NCBI RefSeq assembly: GCF_000314975.1
Contig: NZ_BAEN01000020.1
Coordinates: forward strand, 1 to 34,997
Origin: Aliiglaciecola lipolytica E3
GTDB lineage: Bacteria > Pseudomonadota > Gammaproteobacteria > Enterobacterales > Alteromonadaceae
Length of the DNA stretch: 34,997 nt
Reading direction: 5' to 3'
This document shows, piece after piece, positions 7,644-16,673 of the stretch. A program made the translations under genes and the position numbers. Numbering within the stretch: the stretch's first letter is position 1; each line of letters starts with the position of its first letter. Below the pieces are notes generated by a model. That model did not search any database, was not told the DNA's origin, and saw only the letters and a list, made by a program, of their open reading frames with translations.

Positions 7644-9182
7644 ATGGGTAAACGCAATCAAAATCTTATCGACCAAGAAGTTACGTTTGCGCCAGATGAA
7701 GAGTTAGTGTCAGTGACAGACTTACGCGGTGTCGTTACCTATTCAAACGATAAATTTTGTGAAGTTGCAGGGTTTACCAGAGAGGAACTCGTTGGAAAAA
7801 ATCACAATATAGTACGTCATCCTGACATGCCTAAAGCAGCATTCGCTGATCTATGGTCCAAGTTGAAGGCCAAACAAGCTTGGCGTGGAGCAGTGAAAAA
7901 CCGCTGTAAGGACGGACGGTATTATTGGGTCGATGCGTACGTTACGCCTGTATATGAAGATGGAAACCTAACTGGGTTTCAATCAGTTCGCCGCTATTTA
8001 AAGCCTGAATACCGCAAGCGGGCTGAGGCCTTGTATAAGAAAATTAATAACGGCGAAAAAGCAGACAGTAAATGGTCATTGTCCATGTCGGTCAAACAGG
8101 GGATTTACTTGGCAGTAGCAATTGCCGCTTGTTTACTTACCATATTTGCTAGTCCATATTTTGCTTTGCTACTCATTGCGTTGCCTTATCTTATTTTTAA
8201 AGAAGAGCTATTTGGCCTACATCAGTATTTGAATAAATCTCAGCAAAAATACGATAGTGTCTCGCGATTTGTCTTTTCAGGTACAGGCGTTATTAGTATT
8301 GCTGATTTTCCAAGTAAGATGCATGAAGGGGCCATTCGTACCATTATTGGACGCGTGATTGATAGCTCAACTTCGCTTTATGATGTCGTCGTCGAATTAA
8401 AGAAAGCCGCAGAAAAAGCCACACTGGGAGTCGAAAAAGAAACCGCTGAAGTGTATCAAGTTTCAACCGCAATAGAAGAAATGGGCGCATCAATTCAAGA
8501 AGTTGCGAATAATGTCACTTTAACTTCCCAGAAAATTGAAGTCGCAAATCAAGGCTGTGAAAAAGCCACTAAGGCGATGACAGAAACGATGCAAAAAGTA
8601 TCAAAATTGGCTGACGATGTTGAAAGTTCTGCCAATGCCTCTGGCCAGTTAGCTGAAGAAGCACAAAGAATTGGCAATGTGATGAGTGAAATTCAAGGAA
8701 TCGCTGATCAAACGAATTTACTCGCGCTAAATGCGGCAATTGAAGCCGCACGAGCAGGTGAGCATGGAAGGGGCTTTGCGGTTGTAGCCGATGAAGTTAG
8801 GGCATTATCTAGTCGCACACACTCAGCGACTGAACAAATTCAAACCTCAATTAATGAAATTCAGTCGACGTTACTCACATGGGCTAAATCCATGAATGAA
8901 GGTAAAGATGCGGCAATTGAGTGTGTCGCAGACACTAGACAGTCAAGAGAGTTAATTGAAGGTGTGTATCAGCAAATATCGGAAATATCCGGATTGGCGT
9001 TTCAAATATCAACAGCAGCAGAGCAGCAAACTTTAGTATCTCAAGAAGTGAACAAAAGTATCTTAAATGTGAGCGCTGCGTCTCAAGAAAATCTTGAACA
9101 GGTCAATTTTGTGAAGGATGCGTCTAATGATATCAATGCAAAAGCAAAGGTTCTTGCATCGTTAGGATTAACGTTTGGGTGA
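7644..9182 (+). CDS. Aer-like PAS-domain methyl-accepting chemotaxis protein
   Basis: This is a predicted redox or energy-taxis receptor that controls CheA and hence flagellar motion. An N-terminal PAS domain (about 20-125; [30 protein letters not shown]) has no signal peptide before it, as in E. coli Aer, where PAS binds FAD in the cytoplasm. Two hydrophobic helices follow at about 150-185. The C-terminal signalling hairpin contains the hallmark [20 protein letters not shown]. The ATG at 7644 is preferred over the one at 7632 because GGAGAG (7634-7639) then sits five bases upstream and the protein begins MGKRNQ, like relatives. That gives 512 residues. The signal sensed is inferred from the Aer-like layout. 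Confidence 0.9.
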   Translation: MGKRNQNLIDQEVTFAPDEELVSVTDLRGVVTYSNDKFCEVAGFTREELVGKNHNIVRHPDMPKAAFADLWSKLKAKQAWRGAVKNRCKDGRYYWVDAYVTPVYEDGNLTGFQSVRRYLKPEYRKRAEALYKKINNGEKADSKWSLSMSVKQGIYLAVAIAACLLTIFASPYFALLLIALPYLIFKEELFGLHQYLNKSQQKYDSVSRFVFSGTGVISIADFPSKMHEGAIRTIIGRVIDSSTSLYDVVVELKKAAEKATLGVEKETAEVYQVSTAIEEMGASIQEVANNVTLTSQKIEVANQGCEKATKAMTETMQKVSKLADDVESSANASGQLAEEAQRIGNVMSEIQGIADQTNLLALNAAIEAARAGEHGRGFAVVADEVRALSSRTHSATEQIQTSINEIQSTLLTWAKSMNEGKDAAIECVADTRQSRELIEGVYQQISEISGLAFQISTAAEQQTLVSQEVNKSILNVSAASQENLEQVNFVKDASNDINAKAKVLASLGLTFG

Positions 9183-9195
9183 TGGGTTTAATTCA

Positions 9196-9223
9196 GCAGT
9201 AAGCCTGCTAAAAGGCTTACTGC
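9196..9223. terminator. Convergent-gene hairpin between the chemoreceptor and M13 peptidase
   Basis: GCAGTAAGCCT (9196-9206) and AGGCTTACTGC (9213-9223) form a perfect 11-base-pair stem with a six-base loop in the 54-base gap between two converging genes. The flanking T/A tracts are weak, but position and stem suggest a two-way terminator. Confidence 0.7.
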
Positions 9224-9236
9224 TTTGTGATCTATC

Positions 9237-11312
9237 CTACCAAATTCGGACTCGTTGTTCAGGTGCCAAATAAAGCTTGTCATCAGGTTGGACGTCAAAT
9301 GCTTTATACCAGGCATCATGGTTACGCGGGGCAACCGTTCTATATCGTGCAGGAGCGTGTGGATCAGACTTAAGTTGCGACATTAAGCTTTGCTCCGTGC
9401 GCTTTTCTCGCCACACTTGAGCCCAAGCTAAAAAGAAGCGCTGATCACCGGTAACTCCGTCAATCACAGGGGCTTCTTTACCATTTAGACTTAGTTTGTA
9501 TGCGTGATAAGCCATTGCCAATCCGCCGACGTCACCGATGTTTTCACCCAACGTCAATCGACCATTAACAAAATTATCATCGATAGGCTCATAACCGTCA
9601 TATTGTGCGGCCAAAGCATCTGTTCTGGCTTCAAAAGCGGCTCTATCTTCGTCGGTCCACCAATTTCGTTGAATACCATTTTCGTCCGATTTTGAGCCTT
9701 GGTCATCAAAACCATGACCCATTTCATGACCGATTACAGCACCAATTCCGCCGTAGTTCACCGCGGGATCAGCGTTGGGATCAAAAAACGGTGGTTGTAG
9801 AATTGCAGCTGGAAACACAATTTCATTAAAGGAACTATTGTAATAAGCATTTACACGTTGTGGTGACATTCCCCAACGTTCACGATCCGTTTTTTCCAGT
9901 TCTTTCGCAACACTTTCTGCTCGGAAAAATTTGCGAATACGCTGAACATTGCCAAGCAAGTCGTTTGACTTTATTTCCAAGCCATCGAAGCTTTGCCATT
10001 CATCTGGATAACCAATTTTGGGTCGGAAAGACGCAAGCTTCGCGTGGGCGTTTTTCTTTGTTTCTTCGCCCATCCACTCCAAGCTGTCGATGCGCTCTCC
10101 TAGCGCAGTACGTAGGTTTTCTACAAGTTCTGCCATTTGTTCTTTAGAACTGGCAGGGAAATGCTTTTCGACATAACTTTTGCCAATCGCAAACCCAAGC
10201 GATTGAGTTCCCGACATTTGAGCGATTGCTCGTTTCCAACGAGGGCGTGGCTCTTGCTGTCCATTCAAAATCTTGCCATAAAACTCAAAGTTTGCATTGA
10301 AAATATCGTCTGACAATAGCTCGGCTTGATTCGTGATCGTGTGGTAAGTTAAATAGTCTTTCCAGGTTGAAAGTGACTTACTATCGATTATTGCAATAAC
10401 GTTTCTAATTGGTTCAGGTTGTGAGACGTTTAGGTGAGGGATAGCATAACCCGTTTCTGCGAAATAAGTATCCCAATCAAATCCTGGATATGTGCTTTTT
10501 AGTTCCTCTCGCGGTATTTGATTTAAGGTTAAATCACGATCACGACGCTTTTCACGCGGCCATTGAACTTCTGCAATTTTTGTTTCCAATGCTAAAATAT
10601 TTTTGGCTTTGTCAGCGGCATTTTCTACCCCTGCAAAATTTAACATTTCTTCAATGTGTGCCACATAAGCTGCACGAATCTTAGTAAAACGCTCGGTATC
10701 TTCTAAATAATAAGCGCGATCAGGTAAGCCAATTCCACCTACACCAACTGTCAATTGATATTGATCAGGATTTAGTCGGTTGAACCACATTCCACCATTA
10801 ATCGGGCTGGCTGAACCATCAACCCATGCGCGTCCGAATGCAGCAGTTAACTCGGTTTTATCTGAGATATTATTAATGCTGTCTAACACTGGAGATATAG
10901 GAGTTATACCTTTTTCATTCGCGCTTTGTGTATCCATATAAGCGCGATAAAAGTCTGCGACTAGTTGTTCTTCAGGAGTTAAATTTGTACCGTTTGCAAT
11001 ATCGTCAATTATTGTTTTGATTTGCTTTTCGCTGCGTTCTGCAAGCTTGGTAAACGCACCATAACGTACTTTGTCGCTTGGAATAACAAAATTGTCATAC
11101 CAAGTGCCGCCGGCGTATCGGAAAAAATCATCTCCGGGCTTTACGCTTTCATCTCTGGCATCTAACTCAATACCAAAGCTACCTAATTCAGCTTTTGCCG
11201 CTTGTGTTTCAATCGTGGTTGTTTCTTGTTTTGCGCTTGGTTCTGAAGGTTGGTTACAGGCGTTTAATACGAAAACGCTAGTGATACTAATTGCTAAAAG
11301 TGTTTTTTTCAT
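9237..11312 (-). CDS. M13 family zinc metallopeptidase lipoprotein (neprilysin/PepO-like)
   Basis: This is a predicted envelope-anchored zinc endopeptidase acting on oligopeptides. The start MKKTLLAISITSVFVLNAC gives a lipoprotein signal with the lipidated cysteine at residue 19. The peptidase M13 N-terminal helical domain spans roughly 50-440. The catalytic domain carries HEMGH at 529-533 (zinc ligands His529 and His533, catalytic Glu530) and the third-ligand motif GENIGD with Glu590. A conserved C-terminal arginine-rich end (QRVRIW) fits the family, which usually ends in a short W motif. The ribosome binding site AGAGGA lies just before the ATG. Length (691) is normal for M13. No neighbouring substrate gene indicates its physiological target. 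Confidence 0.93.
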   Translation of the reverse strand: MKKTLLAISITSVFVLNACNQPSEPSAKQETTTIETQAAKAELGSFGIELDARDESVKPGDDFFRYAGGTWYDNFVIPSDKVRYGAFTKLAERSEKQIKTIIDDIANGTNLTPEEQLVADFYRAYMDTQSANEKGITPISPVLDSINNISDKTELTAAFGRAWVDGSASPINGGMWFNRLNPDQYQLTVGVGGIGLPDRAYYLEDTERFTKIRAAYVAHIEEMLNFAGVENAADKAKNILALETKIAEVQWPREKRRDRDLTLNQIPREELKSTYPGFDWDTYFAETGYAIPHLNVSQPEPIRNVIAIIDSKSLSTWKDYLTYHTITNQAELLSDDIFNANFEFYGKILNGQQEPRPRWKRAIAQMSGTQSLGFAIGKSYVEKHFPASSKEQMAELVENLRTALGERIDSLEWMGEETKKNAHAKLASFRPKIGYPDEWQSFDGLEIKSNDLLGNVQRIRKFFRAESVAKELEKTDRERWGMSPQRVNAYYNSSFNEIVFPAAILQPPFFDPNADPAVNYGGIGAVIGHEMGHGFDDQGSKSDENGIQRNWWTDEDRAAFEARTDALAAQYDGYEPIDDNFVNGRLTLGENIGDVGGLAMAYHAYKLSLNGKEAPVIDGVTGDQRFFLAWAQVWREKRTEQSLMSQLKSDPHAPARYRTVAPRNHDAWYKAFDVQPDDKLYLAPEQRVRIW

Positions 11313-11632
11313 GGATCCTCTATCTGTCGTTTCCCAGTGCTAACGTTAAAACGTGAAGCAAGTTGAAACGCGTTAGTCAAACTTCAGATTTTGCATCTTC
11401 GTTCAACGTTATTAAATTATTTTGTAGGGTAAAACAATTACACTCGGGCACTTTACCTATAAATGAACGGAAATTACACTTTTCTCAGACAAACGGCAGG
11501 ATATTTGCGTAGATTGTCTAATGATGATGGAAAATTAAACTATTTTGGTGATCGATATGCCCAATGTTGATTACATTCAGCCATAATTTTTCGTAAACTT
11601 GAGCAATCACTCTTGGCTACATTTTATGATCA
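11313..11632. other. 320-base divergent intergenic region, no gene seen
   Basis: This gap separates the divergent M13 peptidase and sigma-factor genes and should hold both promoters. I see the peptidase ribosome binding site next to 11312, but no convincing -35/-10 pair, operator, small ORF or RNA structure. Confidence 0.5.
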
Positions 11633-12907
11633 ATGGTTAAAATGACATCATGTGAACAGCTTATTTCAGAGCTGCAACGTCATCAAAGTCCACGGATTTT
11701 AGCCGTACTTGTGAGAGTTTTTGGTGCGCATAATTTGGATTTGGCAGAGGATGTTTTACAAGAAGCTTTTTGCAAAGCGTTAATAAGTTGGCAAACCTCA
11801 GGAGTACCATCCAATCCACAAGCATGGCTAATGCAAACGGCTAAACATAAAGCGTTAGATTGTATTCGTCATACCCGAACTCAACGAAAGTATGCTCAAG
11901 ATATTACGCATTTTTTGGAAAGTGAATGGACAGCCACCAATACGATGGAACTGGAATTCACAGAACAGAGAATTAAAGATGATCAATTACGCATGTTGTT
12001 TATGTGTTGTCACCCACATATCGCAGCTGAAAATCGTTTACCTTTTATGCTCAAACATTTATGTGGTTTGAGTGTTCAGGCAATAGCTAAAGCTTTATTT
12101 ATACAGCAAACCACAGTTAAAAAGCGTTTACTACGCACACGTCAAAAGCTTAAGGAATATCAATTTGTTATTCCATCAGAAGACGAGTTGCCACGCGCAT
12201 TGGATCATGTTCATACAGCGTTATATCTTTTATTTAATGCCGGATTTCATTCTACGAAAAGGCAAACTTCTGTAGATTTAATGTTATGCAAAGAGGCGAT
12301 GGGATTAACCGACTTACTTATTGATGAAAGTCAGATACCAAATCAAGATACCTTTGCTTTATTGGCATTGATGTATTTTCATAGCGCACGAGCAAAAAGT
12401 AAGTTGGATGATAGTGGACTACCCATTCCTATAGATTTACAAGATCGTTCTATTTGGGATAAAGATTATATTCATAGAGGAACCGCTTTACTTGATTTGG
12501 CTAACAAGTTAACCAAGTTAGGTACCGGACGTTTTTATGTCGAAGCGCAAATAGCGCAAATTCATTGTTTGGCAAAAACCTTCGCAACTACACCTTGGCA
12601 TGCGATTCATTCATTGTACCAACAGCTCTTTACCATAACAGCCTCACCTGTAACTCAACTTAATTTAGCTGTCGCAAAAGGATATTGTGGCAACATAGAA
12701 GAAGCTATAGCACTAGTAACTTTTTTGAAACAAGACCCAGTTTTTAAGTATTCCCATTTACCGTTAGCGACGTTGGCTCATTTACAAGCATTGAAAGGCA
12801 ACGCCACTCAAGCTTGGGCGTTGGCAAAACAAGCTAATCTAAAAGGTGGGGAGCAACACGAGCAAAACCTGATGATGTCGCAAATTCAAAGGTTATTGGC
12901 TAATTAA
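11633..12907 (+). CDS. ECF42-type RNA polymerase sigma factor with C-terminal extension
   Basis: This is an extracytoplasmic-function sigma factor of the group with a long C-terminal domain instead of an anti-sigma partner. Region 2 lies at about 20-85 (LDLAEDVLQEAFCKAL, PQAWLMQTAKHKALDCIRH) and region 4 at about 115-178 (DDQLRMLFMCCHP, a helix-turn-helix at 145-172). From about 185 onward is the family extension (RALDHVHTALYLLFNAGF) followed by TPR-like helices to residue 424. In this group the extension controls activity, and the gene is typically paired with DGPF/YCII proteins, as here. MVKM offers two ATG starts (11633 and 11642), neither with a clear ribosome binding site. It converges on the YCII gene across a REP array. 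Confidence 0.9.
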   Translation: MVKMTSCEQLISELQRHQSPRILAVLVRVFGAHNLDLAEDVLQEAFCKALISWQTSGVPSNPQAWLMQTAKHKALDCIRHTRTQRKYAQDITHFLESEWTATNTMELEFTEQRIKDDQLRMLFMCCHPHIAAENRLPFMLKHLCGLSVQAIAKALFIQQTTVKKRLLRTRQKLKEYQFVIPSEDELPRALDHVHTALYLLFNAGFHSTKRQTSVDLMLCKEAMGLTDLLIDESQIPNQDTFALLALMYFHSARAKSKLDDSGLPIPIDLQDRSIWDKDYIHRGTALLDLANKLTKLGTGRFYVEAQIAQIHCLAKTFATTPWHAIHSLYQQLFTITASPVTQLNLAVAKGYCGNIEEAIALVTFLKQDPVFKYSHLPLATLAHLQALKGNATQAWALAKQANLKGGEQHEQNLMMSQIQRLLAN

Positions 12908-12910
12908 AAT

Positions 12911-13212
12911 GTAGCATGGGCTTCAGCCCCTGGAGTAGGGGAATAAATCGGAATAATCCGCGGGATAAATCCCTTCCTTCAGATGTAGCATGGGCTTCAG
13001 CCCATGGAGCAGGGGGAGTAAATTAGAATAATCTGCGGGGATAAATCCCCACCTACAGAATTAGCATGGTCTTCAGCCCATGACGAAGAGGAGTAAATCG
13101 GAATAATCCGCGGGGATAAATCCCCCTCCTACAATTGTAGCATGGGCTTCGGCCCATGGCGCAGTTACAAACAGTGTTCAACCGTGATTCGCGGGGATAA
13201 ATCCCCGCCTAC
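12911..13212. repeat. Four-unit REP/BIME array between convergent genes
   Basis: Four composite units of about 75 bases start at 12911, 12985, 13061 and 13137. Each pairs two palindromes facing each other: a GTAG-headed CATGGGCTTCAGCCCATG type (12911-12932, 12985-13006, 13061-13082, 13137-13158) and a GCGGGGATAAATCCCCGC type ending CCTAC, the complement of a GTAGG head (12960-12980, 13035-13056, 13110-13132, 13191-13212). The GTAG head plus palindrome is the signature of REP sequences mobilised by REP-associated tyrosine transposases. Units 1-3 share the linker; unit 4 has a different one. The array fills most of the 336-base gap between the sigma-factor and YCII genes and probably also ends transcription. 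Confidence 0.9.
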
Positions 13213-13243
13213 GGGTGCAACCTAGACTAAAATGCACTCTTAA

Positions 13244-13594
13244 TTATTCGATTTGCGCCACTTCTCTAATTTCAACAGTGATGTCGGGATATAGAAAAAT
13301 AGGGCAATCTTTGGCGATATGAACGGCTTCATCCATACTTTCAGCGCGCACAATACTATAACCTGTTACTAACTCTTTAATTTCAGCCAATGAGACATCG
13401 GTCACCATGCCGTCACCCGTTAAGCGCTTGCCTTCATAATTAAGAGGAGAGCCACCTGATGCTAGTTGGCCCTTTTGTTCAAGTTGCCCCATCCATTGAC
13501 CCCATTTGCCCATTACTTCCGCCATTTCTTCGGGGCTTGTTTCGGTCATCCAGTCTTTGTTTCCACCTTTGTAAATCAACATATAGTCATTCAT
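13244..13594 (-). CDS. YCII-related (DGPF-type) protein
   Basis: This small cytoplasmic protein of 116 residues has the YCII/DGPF fold, a ferredoxin-like dimer. It shows the family pattern: MLIYKGG at the N-terminus, MGKWGQWMGQLEQKGQLASG, then GYSIVRAESMDEAVHIAKDCPIF and a final VEIREV. Biochemical function is unknown for most members. Genes of this type are the characteristic partners of ECF42 sigma factors, and the neighbouring sigma factor is of that group. AAGGA precedes the ATG. Here the two genes converge instead of lying in one direction, and the 145 bases upstream contain a possible ECF42-like promoter. Confidence 0.88.
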   Translation of the reverse strand: MNDYMLIYKGGNKDWMTETSPEEMAEVMGKWGQWMGQLEQKGQLASGGSPLNYEGKRLTGDGMVTDVSLAEIKELVTGYSIVRAESMDEAVHIAKDCPIFLYPDITVEIREVAQIE

Positions 13595-13658
13595 AAGTTT
13601 TCCTTTTGAAATTAATGGATAAGAAAATGACAGTTATTTGCCGTTCTCAAAGTAATGA

Positions 13659-13684
13659 CGATCGAAGACTAATAATAGGAGACA
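13659..13684 (-). promoter_or_regulatory. Possible ECF42-type promoter for the YCII gene
   Basis: Reading the minus strand, TGTCTC (13684-13679) is followed after 14 bases by CGATCG (13664-13659), some 65 bases upstream of the YCII start. ECF42 promoters are reported with TGTCGA-like -35 and CGATC-like -10 elements (recalled, not checked). The -35 is imperfect and the spacer a little short. Confidence 0.3.
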
Positions 13685-13738
13685 CTGAATTTTTAATAAA
13701 ATGAAATTAGTGAAAAGTTTAATCGGGAAATACTTAGG

Positions 13739-14467
13739 TTAAAGTTTTGCACTGAGCAGATCGATAGACTTAGGAGTTATCTTTAGCATACTTCCTTGAT
13801 CATACCAGTCACCCAAAACTATTCTAATTGCAGCTTTATTATTAGCGACTAATTGATGAATGGCGGGTCGATGCGTATGTCCATGGATCATTTGTTGAAC
13901 TTCAAACTTTTGCATGTAATTGACAACTTCAGATGGCGTAACATCCATTATTTCCATGCTCAGTTTCTGTTGGTTTTGCTGGCTAGTTTCTCGACCCTTT
14001 TGCGCTAATCTTCTGCGTAACCAAAGTGGCAAAGCTAAAATCATTTTGGGCCACCACCAACTACGCGCTTTTCTGCGAAACTTTTGGTAGGCCACGTCCA
14101 AGGTACAAAGTTCATCCCCATGCATAATTAGAGTAGGAGTACCGTATAAGTCGATGACATGTTGTTCGTTGAGAATAGTCATCCCGGCTTTATGAGCAAA
14201 TTTTTCTCGAATGAGGAAGTCGCGATTACCGTGAATGAAATAAACAGGCACGCCTGTTTGTGAAAACTGCTTAAATAACGCTGCGACATGCTGGTTAAAT
14301 TGACTGTTATCGTCATCACCAATCCAATATTCAAAAAGATCACCGAGTACATACAAAGCGTCTGCACCTAATGCTTCTCCAGCCAGAAAATTGGCCAGAC
14401 ATTCAGTAATGTCCGGACGCTGTGCACTTAAATGCAGGTCGGCAATAAAATAAGTAAATGGATTCAT
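13739..14467 (-). CDS. lpxH: UDP-2,3-diacylglucosamine diphosphatase LpxH
   Basis: This peripheral inner-membrane metallophosphatase hydrolyses UDP-2,3-diacylglucosamine to lipid X plus UMP, the fourth step of lipid A synthesis. The 242-residue protein has the full calcineurin-like set: DLHL (10-13), GDLFEYWIGDDD (42-53), HGNRDFL, HGDELC and HGHTHRP for the manganese pair, plus the basic lid helices around RRKARSWWW. It starts 45 bases after the ppiB stop on the same strand, the conserved ppiB-lpxH order of gammaproteobacteria. A hairpin lies between them. Confidence 0.96.
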   Translation of the reverse strand: MNPFTYFIADLHLSAQRPDITECLANFLAGEALGADALYVLGDLFEYWIGDDDNSQFNQHVAALFKQFSQTGVPVYFIHGNRDFLIREKFAHKAGMTILNEQHVIDLYGTPTLIMHGDELCTLDVAYQKFRRKARSWWWPKMILALPLWLRRRLAQKGRETSQQNQQKLSMEIMDVTPSEVVNYMQKFEVQQMIHGHTHRPAIHQLVANNKAAIRIVLGDWYDQGSMLKITPKSIDLLSAKL

Positions 14468-14477
14468 CAGATAATCA

Positions 14478-14505
14478 AAAAAGGCTGATGAAAATCAGCC
14501 TTTTT
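14478..14505 (-). terminator. Hairpin terminator between ppiB and lpxH
   Basis: AAAAAGGCTGAT (14478-14489) pairs perfectly with ATCAGCCTTTTT (14494-14505) around a four-base loop. On the minus strand the stem runs into T's just before the lpxH start, so it would end or attenuate ppiB transcripts ahead of an essential lipid A gene. Confidence 0.8.
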
Positions 14506-14512
14506 AGGTTTT

Positions 14513-15007
14513 TTAGTCAATTATTTCAGCTTTTTGAATAATGACGTCTTCAACTGGAACGTCATCATGCATACCGTGGCGAGAAGTTTTCACACCCTTT
14601 ATTTTGTTAACGATATCCATGCCTTCAACCACTTCACCAAATGCACAATAACCCCATCCTTCCATTGACTCACTGCGGAAGTTTAGAAAACTATTGTCTT
14701 TTAGATTTATAAAAAATTGTGCCGTCGCTGAATGTGGGTCATTCGTACGTGCCATAGCAATAGTGCCAGTGTTGTTGGCAACGCCATTGTTAGCTTCATT
14801 TTGAATTGGCTCATTCGGGTTTTTTTGATCCATACCTGGCTCAAATCCGCCGCCCTGGATCATAAATCCATCTATGACACGATGAAAGATTGTGTTGTTG
14901 TAAAATCCATCTTTTACATAGCTTAAAAAGTTCTCAACCGTCTTTGGGGCTTTATCTTCAAAAAGGTTAAGTACGATTACGCCATAGTTTGTATGTAGTT
15001 TTACCAT
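14513..15007 (-). CDS. ppiB: Peptidyl-prolyl cis-trans isomerase B (cyclophilin)
   Basis: This cytoplasmic cyclophilin speeds proline isomerisation during protein folding. The cyclophilin core is complete: [13 protein letters not shown] with the catalytic arginine, [21 protein letters not shown] and the tryptophan-containing [15 protein letters not shown]. No signal peptide is present, which separates PpiB from periplasmic PpiA. The ATG at 15007 gives 164 residues, the E. coli length, and AGGAA lies upstream; an adjoining TTG at 15010 is not needed. It is divergent from cysS and is the first gene of a ppiB-lpxH pair. Confidence 0.95.
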   Translation of the reverse strand: MVKLHTNYGVIVLNLFEDKAPKTVENFLSYVKDGFYNNTIFHRVIDGFMIQGGGFEPGMDQKNPNEPIQNEANNGVANNTGTIAMARTNDPHSATAQFFINLKDNSFLNFRSESMEGWGYCAFGEVVEGMDIVNKIKGVKTSRHGMHDDVPVEDVIIQKAEIID

Positions 15008-15154
15008 CAAGGGTTCCTGTGGATAAAATAATAGTTTTTGAGATATTTAAGCGCAGCAGTGTACCGCAATCACAAAAATAATTCAGCACTTGCAGTAATT
15101 TTGGAAAAATAACCGTCAACTTTTGCTAATACGCTAGTTTATGTCGTCTTGTGT

Positions 15155-15166
15155 CGATGCTAGAAT
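15155..15166 (+). promoter_or_regulatory. Candidate extended -10 promoter for cysS
   Basis: CGATGCTAGAAT at 15155-15166 contains TG-C-TAGAAT, an extended -10 element 39 bases before the cysS start. The matching -35 position is poor, as is common for extended -10 promoters. Confidence 0.4.
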
Positions 15167-15205
15167 CGCGCAACTATTTTTAAGATAACCAATGGATACA
15201 TTCTA

Positions 15206-16582
15206 ATGCAACAAATATACAACACCCTTACTCGACAAAAAGAGACTTTTAAGCCCCTTGTGGCTGGAAAAGTGGGGTTGTACGTCTGCGGTATTACGGT
15301 GTATGACGTCTGTCATATGGGCCACGCTCGCACTTATCTTAGTTTTGATTTGATGGTGCGCTACTTGCGACACAAAGGGTTTGACGTAAATTACGTGCGA
15401 AACATTACCGACGTCGATGACAAAATAATCCAGCGAGCTAATCAGAACGGTGAAACGGCTGAACAATTAACCCAGCGCACCATTGCACTTATGCATGAAG
15501 ATTTCGCGGCGATTAATTTGCTTGAACCTGATATTGAGCCTCGGGTAACAACGCATATACCTGAAATTATTGATGTTATTCAACGCCTAATTAGCAAAGG
15601 ACACGCCTATCAAGCGCCCAGCGGTGATGTGTTGTTTGATGTGAGCACCTATGACCAATACGGAAAACTGAGTAAACAAGATCTAGAGCAGTTGAACGCT
15701 GGAGAACGAGTCGAAGTGTCTAGCGACAAAACTGATCCGTTAGATTTTGTGTTATGGAAAACGGTTAAGCCTGGCGAACCTTATTGGGAGTCACCATGGG
15801 GTGAAGGCCGTCCAGGATGGCATATCGAGTGTTCCGCCATGAACAGCAAACATCTAGGTACACACTTTGATATCCACGGTGGAGGATCTGATTTAATTTT
15901 TCCACATCATGAAAACGAAGTAGCGCAATCTTGCTGTGCATTTGACACTCCTTACGTGAATTATTGGATTCACACTGGGATGGTGCAAGTGGATCAGGAA
16001 AAGATGTCCAAATCCCTTGGTAACTTCTTTACATTGCGTGACGTGCTTAAAGATTATGATGCGGAAACGTTGCGGTATTTTTTAATGTCAGCTCACTATC
16101 GTAGTCAACTGAGCTATTCTGAAGAAAATATTAAGCAGGCGAAGTCGGCATTGGAAAGGTTGTATACTGCGCTGCGTGATAGCCAGCCCAACTTTGACGT
16201 CGATATGCAACAAGGGGATTATTTACAACGTTTTGAATCAGCAATGGACGATGATTTTAATACACCAGAAGCCTTTGCAGTGATGTTTGATTTAGTCAAA
16301 GATATCAACAAAAGTCATGGGCAAGAAAAATCTGATTTAGCTGGGATTTTATTAAAATTAGGTGCAATTCTAGGCTTCTTGCAGTTGGATCCCAACGCTT
16401 ACTTACAAGGTGGTATAGTTGAAAGCGATGAAGTGTCAGTCATTGAGGGCTTAATAAAAGCACGAAATGATGCCAGAGCAGACAAAGATTGGATCGCAGC
16501 CGATGCTGCTCGTGACGCGTTGACCGCGATGGGCGTTGTTTTGGAAGATGGTGCAAATGGCACAACTTGGCGTAAAAATTAG
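15206..16582 (+). CDS. cysS: Cysteinyl-tRNA synthetase
   Basis: This class I aminoacyl-tRNA synthetase charges tRNA-Cys in the cytoplasm. The 458-residue protein has the HIGH-equivalent HMGH at 37-40, KMSKS at 266-270 and the active-site zinc ligands Cys28, Cys209, His234 and Glu238, numbered as in E. coli CysRS. The C-terminal anticodon-binding helices are complete, ending in a normal tail. The ATG at 15206 follows a short leader and has no strong ribosome binding site. It is divergent from ppiB and ends at a REP pair shared with the convergent membrane-protein gene. Confidence 0.97.
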   Translation: MQQIYNTLTRQKETFKPLVAGKVGLYVCGITVYDVCHMGHARTYLSFDLMVRYLRHKGFDVNYVRNITDVDDKIIQRANQNGETAEQLTQRTIALMHEDFAAINLLEPDIEPRVTTHIPEIIDVIQRLISKGHAYQAPSGDVLFDVSTYDQYGKLSKQDLEQLNAGERVEVSSDKTDPLDFVLWKTVKPGEPYWESPWGEGRPGWHIECSAMNSKHLGTHFDIHGGGSDLIFPHHENEVAQSCCAFDTPYVNYWIHTGMVQVDQEKMSKSLGNFFTLRDVLKDYDAETLRYFLMSAHYRSQLSYSEENIKQAKSALERLYTALRDSQPNFDVDMQQGDYLQRFESAMDDDFNTPEAFAVMFDLVKDINKSHGQEKSDLAGILLKLGAILGFLQLDPNAYLQGGIVESDEVSVIEGLIKARNDARADKDWIAADAARDALTAMGVVLEDGANGTTWRKN

Positions 16583-16609
16583 TTTTTAGGTTAATTCGTG
16601 CCGTGATTC

Positions 16610-16657
16610 GCGGGGATAAATCCCCGCCTACAGGTGTAGCATGGGCTTAAGCCTATG
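16610..16657. repeat. REP pair in back-to-back order
   Basis: The same two REP types as in the 12911-13212 array occur once, in reversed order: GCGGGGATAAATCCCCGC plus CTAC at 16610-16631, then a GTAG-headed CATGGGCTTAAGCCTATG at 16636-16657. The bases before the first (CCGTGATTC) also match unit 4 of the larger array. The pair lies between converging genes, where it may act as a terminator. Confidence 0.85.
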
Positions 16658-16673
16658 AAGAATCTTTGCCATA

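Noticed and set aside
12911-13212. CRISPR-like array
   Set aside because: The repeats are palindromic REP elements with conserved linkers; there are no unique spacers of constant length and no cas genes nearby.
15192-15206. Four-codon leader ORF (MDTF) whose stop overlaps the cysS start
   Set aside because: No ribosome binding site and no cysteine codons, so no regulatory logic for cysS; likely chance.
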